From contig CAJWQG010000038.1 in assembly GCA_913045175.1 (NCBI GenBank), forward strand, positions 1 to 33,378: a stretch of 33,378 nucleotides of DNA, given 5' to 3'. Shown here piece after piece: positions 32,093 to 33,378 of this stretch. The notes below the pieces were generated by a model that was not told the DNA's origin, did no database searches, and saw only the letters and a list, made by a program, of their open reading frames with translations. How positions within the stretch are numbered: the first letter of the stretch is position 1; every line of letters begins with the position of its first letter. Origin of the DNA: an uncultured Gammaproteobacteria bacterium (GTDB taxonomy: Bacteria > Pseudomonadota > Gammaproteobacteria > Pseudomonadales > Azotimanducaceae). The translations under genes were made by a program, and so were the position numbers.

Positions 32093-32152
32093 ATGCCTTA
32101 CATTATTCACACAATAATAATTTTCATTATTCCCAGAGGAATGGTGGGTTAG
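32093..32152 (+). CDS. Isoleucine-rich leader peptide of ileS (attenuator)
   Basis: A 19-codon ORF that encodes MPYIIHTIIIFIIPRGMVG and ends at TAG 32150-32152. Seven of 19 codons are Ile (ATT-ATT, ATA-ATA-ATT, ATT-ATT), including two rare ATA codons. Directly downstream are a terminator and the isoleucyl-tRNA synthetase gene, so an Ile-rich leader is the expected signature of attenuation by charged tRNA-Ile. A comparable known case is the Phe-rich leader before pheST. A small hairpin ATTCC/GGAAT (32129-32142) lies within the ORF after the Ile codons. It has no Shine-Dalgarno site. Confidence 0.8.
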   Translation: MPYIIHTIIIFIIPRGMVG

Positions 32153-32180
32153 TCTTTGTGTGACTAGAAAGAACCCGCCA
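32142..32180 (+). promoter_or_regulatory. Antiterminator pairing of the ileS leader
   Basis: Segment 32143-32150 (GGTGGGTT) can pair along its full length with AACCCGCC (32172-32179), with one G-U pair and an extra U-A at 32142/32180. An internal stem TAGTC/GACTA (32150-32154 with 32162-32166) can close the loop. The first segment overlaps the leader stop codon. A ribosome that reaches the stop would mask it, while one stalled at the earlier Ile codons would leave it free. Confidence 0.72.
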
Positions 32181-32195
32181 ACGGCGGGTTTTTTT
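32168..32195 (+). terminator. Attenuator terminator upstream of ileS
   Basis: AACCCGCC (32172-32179) and GGCGGGTT (32183-32190) form a perfect 8-bp stem with an AAC loop, followed by a run of T through 32195. It lies before ileS and shares its 5' arm with the antiterminator. It also ends any transcript arriving from prs. Confidence 0.92.
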
Positions 32196-32233
32196 ATTAT
32201 TGGGCACCAAATATTTGAAGGTAGTTAAAAAGG

Positions 32234-33378
32234 GTGAGTCAGTTGACGAAACAGGATACAACCAGACCAAGCGACGAAAACTTTTCGTTTGTCGGAGCCG
32301 AGCACGCTATCTCCGATTACTGGAAAAAAGCCGATATCTTTCAACAATCGCTTCATCAAACAGAGAACTCCACACCCTATATATTCTACGACGGGCCTCC
32401 TTTTGCGACCGGCCTTCCCCACCACGGCCATCTGGTCGGATCTGTCCTGAAAGACGTTGTCCCCAGGTACTTCACCATGAAAGGTCATTACGTCCAGCGG
32501 CGTTTTGGTTGGGATTGTCATGGACTACCTATTGAACACGAGATCGACAAGTCACTTGGGATGTCTTCTCAAGAAGCCGTCGCGAAGCTTGGCGTAAAAG
32601 GTTACAACGATGAATGTCGCAAGATCGTTCAGCGGTACACCGCCGAGTGGGAAAAAACGATAACCCGTTTAGGGCGATGGGTCGATTTCGAAAATGACTA
32701 CAAGACGATGGAACCCTGGTACATGGAGTCGGTCTGGTGGGTCGTGAAACAGCTGTGGGAAAAAGACCTGATCTATCGAGGCGAGAAGGTTGTCCCGTTT
32801 TCAACCGCACTGGGTACTGTGCTGTCCAACTTCGAAGCCACTTCAAACTATCAAGACGTTCAGGATCCTGCGGTAACCGTTCTTTTCAAACTGGTAGATG
32901 AAGACACCTACATCACCGCCTGGACCACTACGCCCTGGACGCTACCCAGCAACCTTGGCATCTGTGTTAACGCTGACATTGACTACGTCAAAGTCCACGA
33001 CACCGACACCGACGTGGTCTTTTATGTCGCGAAAGACCGCTTGGACGACATCACAAAAAAACGCCCTATCGACATCCTAGACAGCGTCAGCGGTGCGACG
33101 CTGCAGGGCTTGCAATATGAGCCACTGTTTCCCTACTTCGCTGACCTCGCTGATCAAGGCGCCTTTCAGGTCTATTGCGATGAATTCGTCACAACCAGTG
33201 ACGGTACCGGGCTTGTGCACATGGCCCCGGGGTTCGGTGAAGATGATCACCGTGTCATGAAAGCGGCCGGTCTCGCGACGATGATCTGCCCCATTGACGA
33301 TCAAGGTTGTTTTACCGATGCCGTCAGTGATTATCACGGACACTACGTCAAAGACGCTGACAAACAAATCATGAAAGA
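32234..33378 (+). CDS. ileS: Isoleucyl-tRNA synthetase, eukaryote-type (IleRS2), 5' part
   Basis: The frame starts at GTG 32234 (or TTG 32243, which has GGGTGA upstream) and runs off the right edge, giving about 381 residues. It has the class I signature PFATGLPHHGHLVG (HHGH for HIGH), then YHVQRR-type GHYVQRRFGWDCHGLPIEHEIDK and the start of the CP1 editing domain (TAWTTTPWTLPSNLGICVN). These blocks belong to the eukaryotic/archaeal-like IleRS2 group, some members of which are mupirocin resistant, and not to the IleRS1 usual in gammaproteobacteria. The editing and anticodon domains are outside the window. Expression is probably set by the attenuator upstream. Confidence 0.93.
   Translation, partial: MSQLTKQDTTRPSDENFSFVGAEHAISDYWKKADIFQQSLHQTENSTPYIFYDGPPFATGLPHHGHLVGSVLKDVVPRYFTMKGHYVQRRFGWDCHGLPIEHEIDKSLGMSSQEAVAKLGVKGYNDECRKIVQRYTAEWEKTITRLGRWVDFENDYKTMEPWYMESVWWVVKQLWEKDLIYRGEKVVPFSTALGTVLSNFEATSNYQDVQDPAVTVLFKLVDEDTYITAWTTTPWTLPSNLGICVNADIDYVKVHDTDTDVVFYVAKDRLDDITKKRPIDILDSVSGATLQGLQYEPLFPYFADLADQGAFQVYCDEFVTTSDGTGLVHMAPGFGEDDHRVMKAAGLATMICPIDDQGCFTDAVSDYHGHYVKDADKQIMK

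Noticed and set aside
32130-32195. T-box riboswitch upstream of ileS
   Set aside because: The conserved AGGGUGGNACCGCG sequence and specifier-loop architecture are missing. The Ile-rich ORF explains the mutually exclusive stems better.

Overview
The window reads as the chromosome of a Gram-negative bacterium, most likely a gammaproteobacterium. The evidence is lipoprotein signals, a WaaP/InaA-type LPS kinase, an ECF sigma/anti-sigma pair, a Yej-type ABC importer and dense, frequently overlapping operons. I cannot place it at genus level. I see no phage, insertion sequence, CRISPR array, rRNA or intact tRNA.

Layout. 1-251: tail of a hexapeptide-repeat sugar nucleotidyltransferase-like gene. 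339-2530: argS and a dihydrofolate reductase of the DfrA1 type, overlapping by 4 nt. 2536-5106 (minus): ECF sigma factor, zinc-finger anti-sigma factor and a lipoprotein subtilase, tightly coupled. 5286-7403 (plus): a Sel1/SPOR gene broken by a frameshift, a DUF3667 membrane protein and an M15 peptidase. 7388-8200 (minus): ferredoxin-NADP reductase-like flavoprotein. 8278-14278: a complete Yej-type peptide ABC importer in the order B-E-A-F1-F2, with the usual double ATPase split into two genes. 14337-18579: a MoxR/DUF58/transglutaminase operon in which each of the three genes carries one inactivating lesion (frameshift, in-frame TGA, frameshift). 18947-20908: large glycine-rich lipoprotein ended by a strong terminator. 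20990-25231: Nudix hydrolase, SIS sugar-phosphate isomerase, an MTD1-like methylene-THF dehydrogenase, an FchA-like cyclohydrolase and a DUF885 lipoprotein with a degenerate metal site. 25120-27415 (minus): PCuAC copper chaperone, TPR-sulfotransferase and a PNPOx-like flavoprotein. 27508-32047: methyltransferase, LPS-kinase-like protein, malonyl-CoA synthetase, purN and a PRPP synthetase paralogue. 32059-33378: an attenuator and the 5' part of a eukaryote-type ileS.

The most interesting element is the ileS leader. A promoter-like pair at 32059-32086 precedes a 19-codon ORF (32093-32152) encoding MPYIIHTIIIFIIPRGMVG, with 7 Ile codons including a tandem AUA pair. Its stop codon lies at the end of a segment that can pair with the 5' arm of a Rho-independent terminator just upstream of ileS. 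This is the architecture of ribosome-mediated transcription attenuation sensing charged tRNA-Ile. The probable start sits at the predicted +1, so the leader mRNA may be leaderless.

A second theme is one-carbon metabolism. The FolD-like protein has Thr where bifunctional FolD has the cyclohydrolase lysine, as in yeast Mtd1, and the next gene encodes a separate cyclohydrolase-type protein. The two together could do the work of FolD. DHFR and purN elsewhere in the window belong to the same folate network.

A third theme is local decay: three lesions fall within about 3.3 kb while the neighbouring housekeeping and transporter genes are open. That favours real loss of one operon over evenly spread sequencing error, although assembly error cannot be excluded without reads.
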